A DNA stretch of 5,229 nucleotides from Clostridiaceae bacterium. Its GTDB lineage: Bacteria; Bacillota; Clostridia; Oscillospirales; Acutalibacteraceae. A model generated the notes under the pieces. It was not told where the DNA came from and made no database searches. It worked only from the letters and a program-made list of their open reading frames with translations. Made by a program: the position numbers and the translations under genes. Positions 5,210 through 5,229 of the stretch are shown here, piece after piece (positions within the stretch are counted from its first letter, which is position 1; each line of letters begins with the position of its first letter). The stretch is from assembly GCA_016292705.1 (NCBI GenBank), contig JAEDHZ010000125.1, positions 1-5,229 on the forward strand, written 5' to 3'.

Positions 5210-5229
5210 GAAGTCTAAGTAAAATATCT

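Overview
The window looks like an ordinary chromosomal segment of a low-to-moderate-GC Gram-positive bacterium, most likely a Clostridia member (Oscillospiraceae/Ruminococcaceae-like). This rests on the adjacent trmK-nif3 pair (also adjacent in Bacillus as yqfN-yqfO), an RqcH-type NFACT protein, strong purine-rich Shine-Dalgarno (SD) sites, AT-rich intergenic DNA and sigma-A-type promoters. The taxonomic call is inference; no rRNA or other marker gene is present. No mobile-element gene, tRNA, rRNA or CRISPR array was seen.

Layout. Five genes lie on the minus strand and one on the plus strand. In minus-strand order from a strong promoter at 3091-3119 they are: a zinc-ribbon protein with two membrane helices (2554-3060), a 67-residue DUF1858 CxxC protein (2266-2469), a clear intrinsic terminator (2197-2230), then trmK (1485-2180), nif3 (727-1488, overlapping trmK by 4 bases) and the N-terminal 237 residues of rqcH (1-712, cut by the window edge). 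Reading the other way from the same 181-base intergenic region is a 639-residue ABC-F ATPase (3242-5161), followed by a perfect 10-bp inverted repeat (5172-5209). No gene-free stretch exceeds 300 bases.

How the genes fit together. TrmK methylates A22 of tRNAs, RqcH captures obstructed large ribosomal subunits and elongates stalled chains with alanine, and ABC-F ATPases act on the ribosome, so three of the six genes belong to translation and its quality control. Nif3 is a conserved metal-binding protein whose gene often accompanies trmK. The zinc-ribbon and DUF1858 genes form a separate small unit of unknown function upstream of the terminator. The terminator's U-tract ends one base before the trmK SD, so trmK-nif3-rqcH is expressed either by readthrough or from a promoter upstream of the hairpin.

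I do not see a clearly new biological system. The items most worth a second look are the terminator/SD juxtaposition before trmK, the uncharacterised zinc-ribbon membrane protein, a palindrome over the probable ABC-F promoter, and the terminal inverted repeat that lacks a U-tract.
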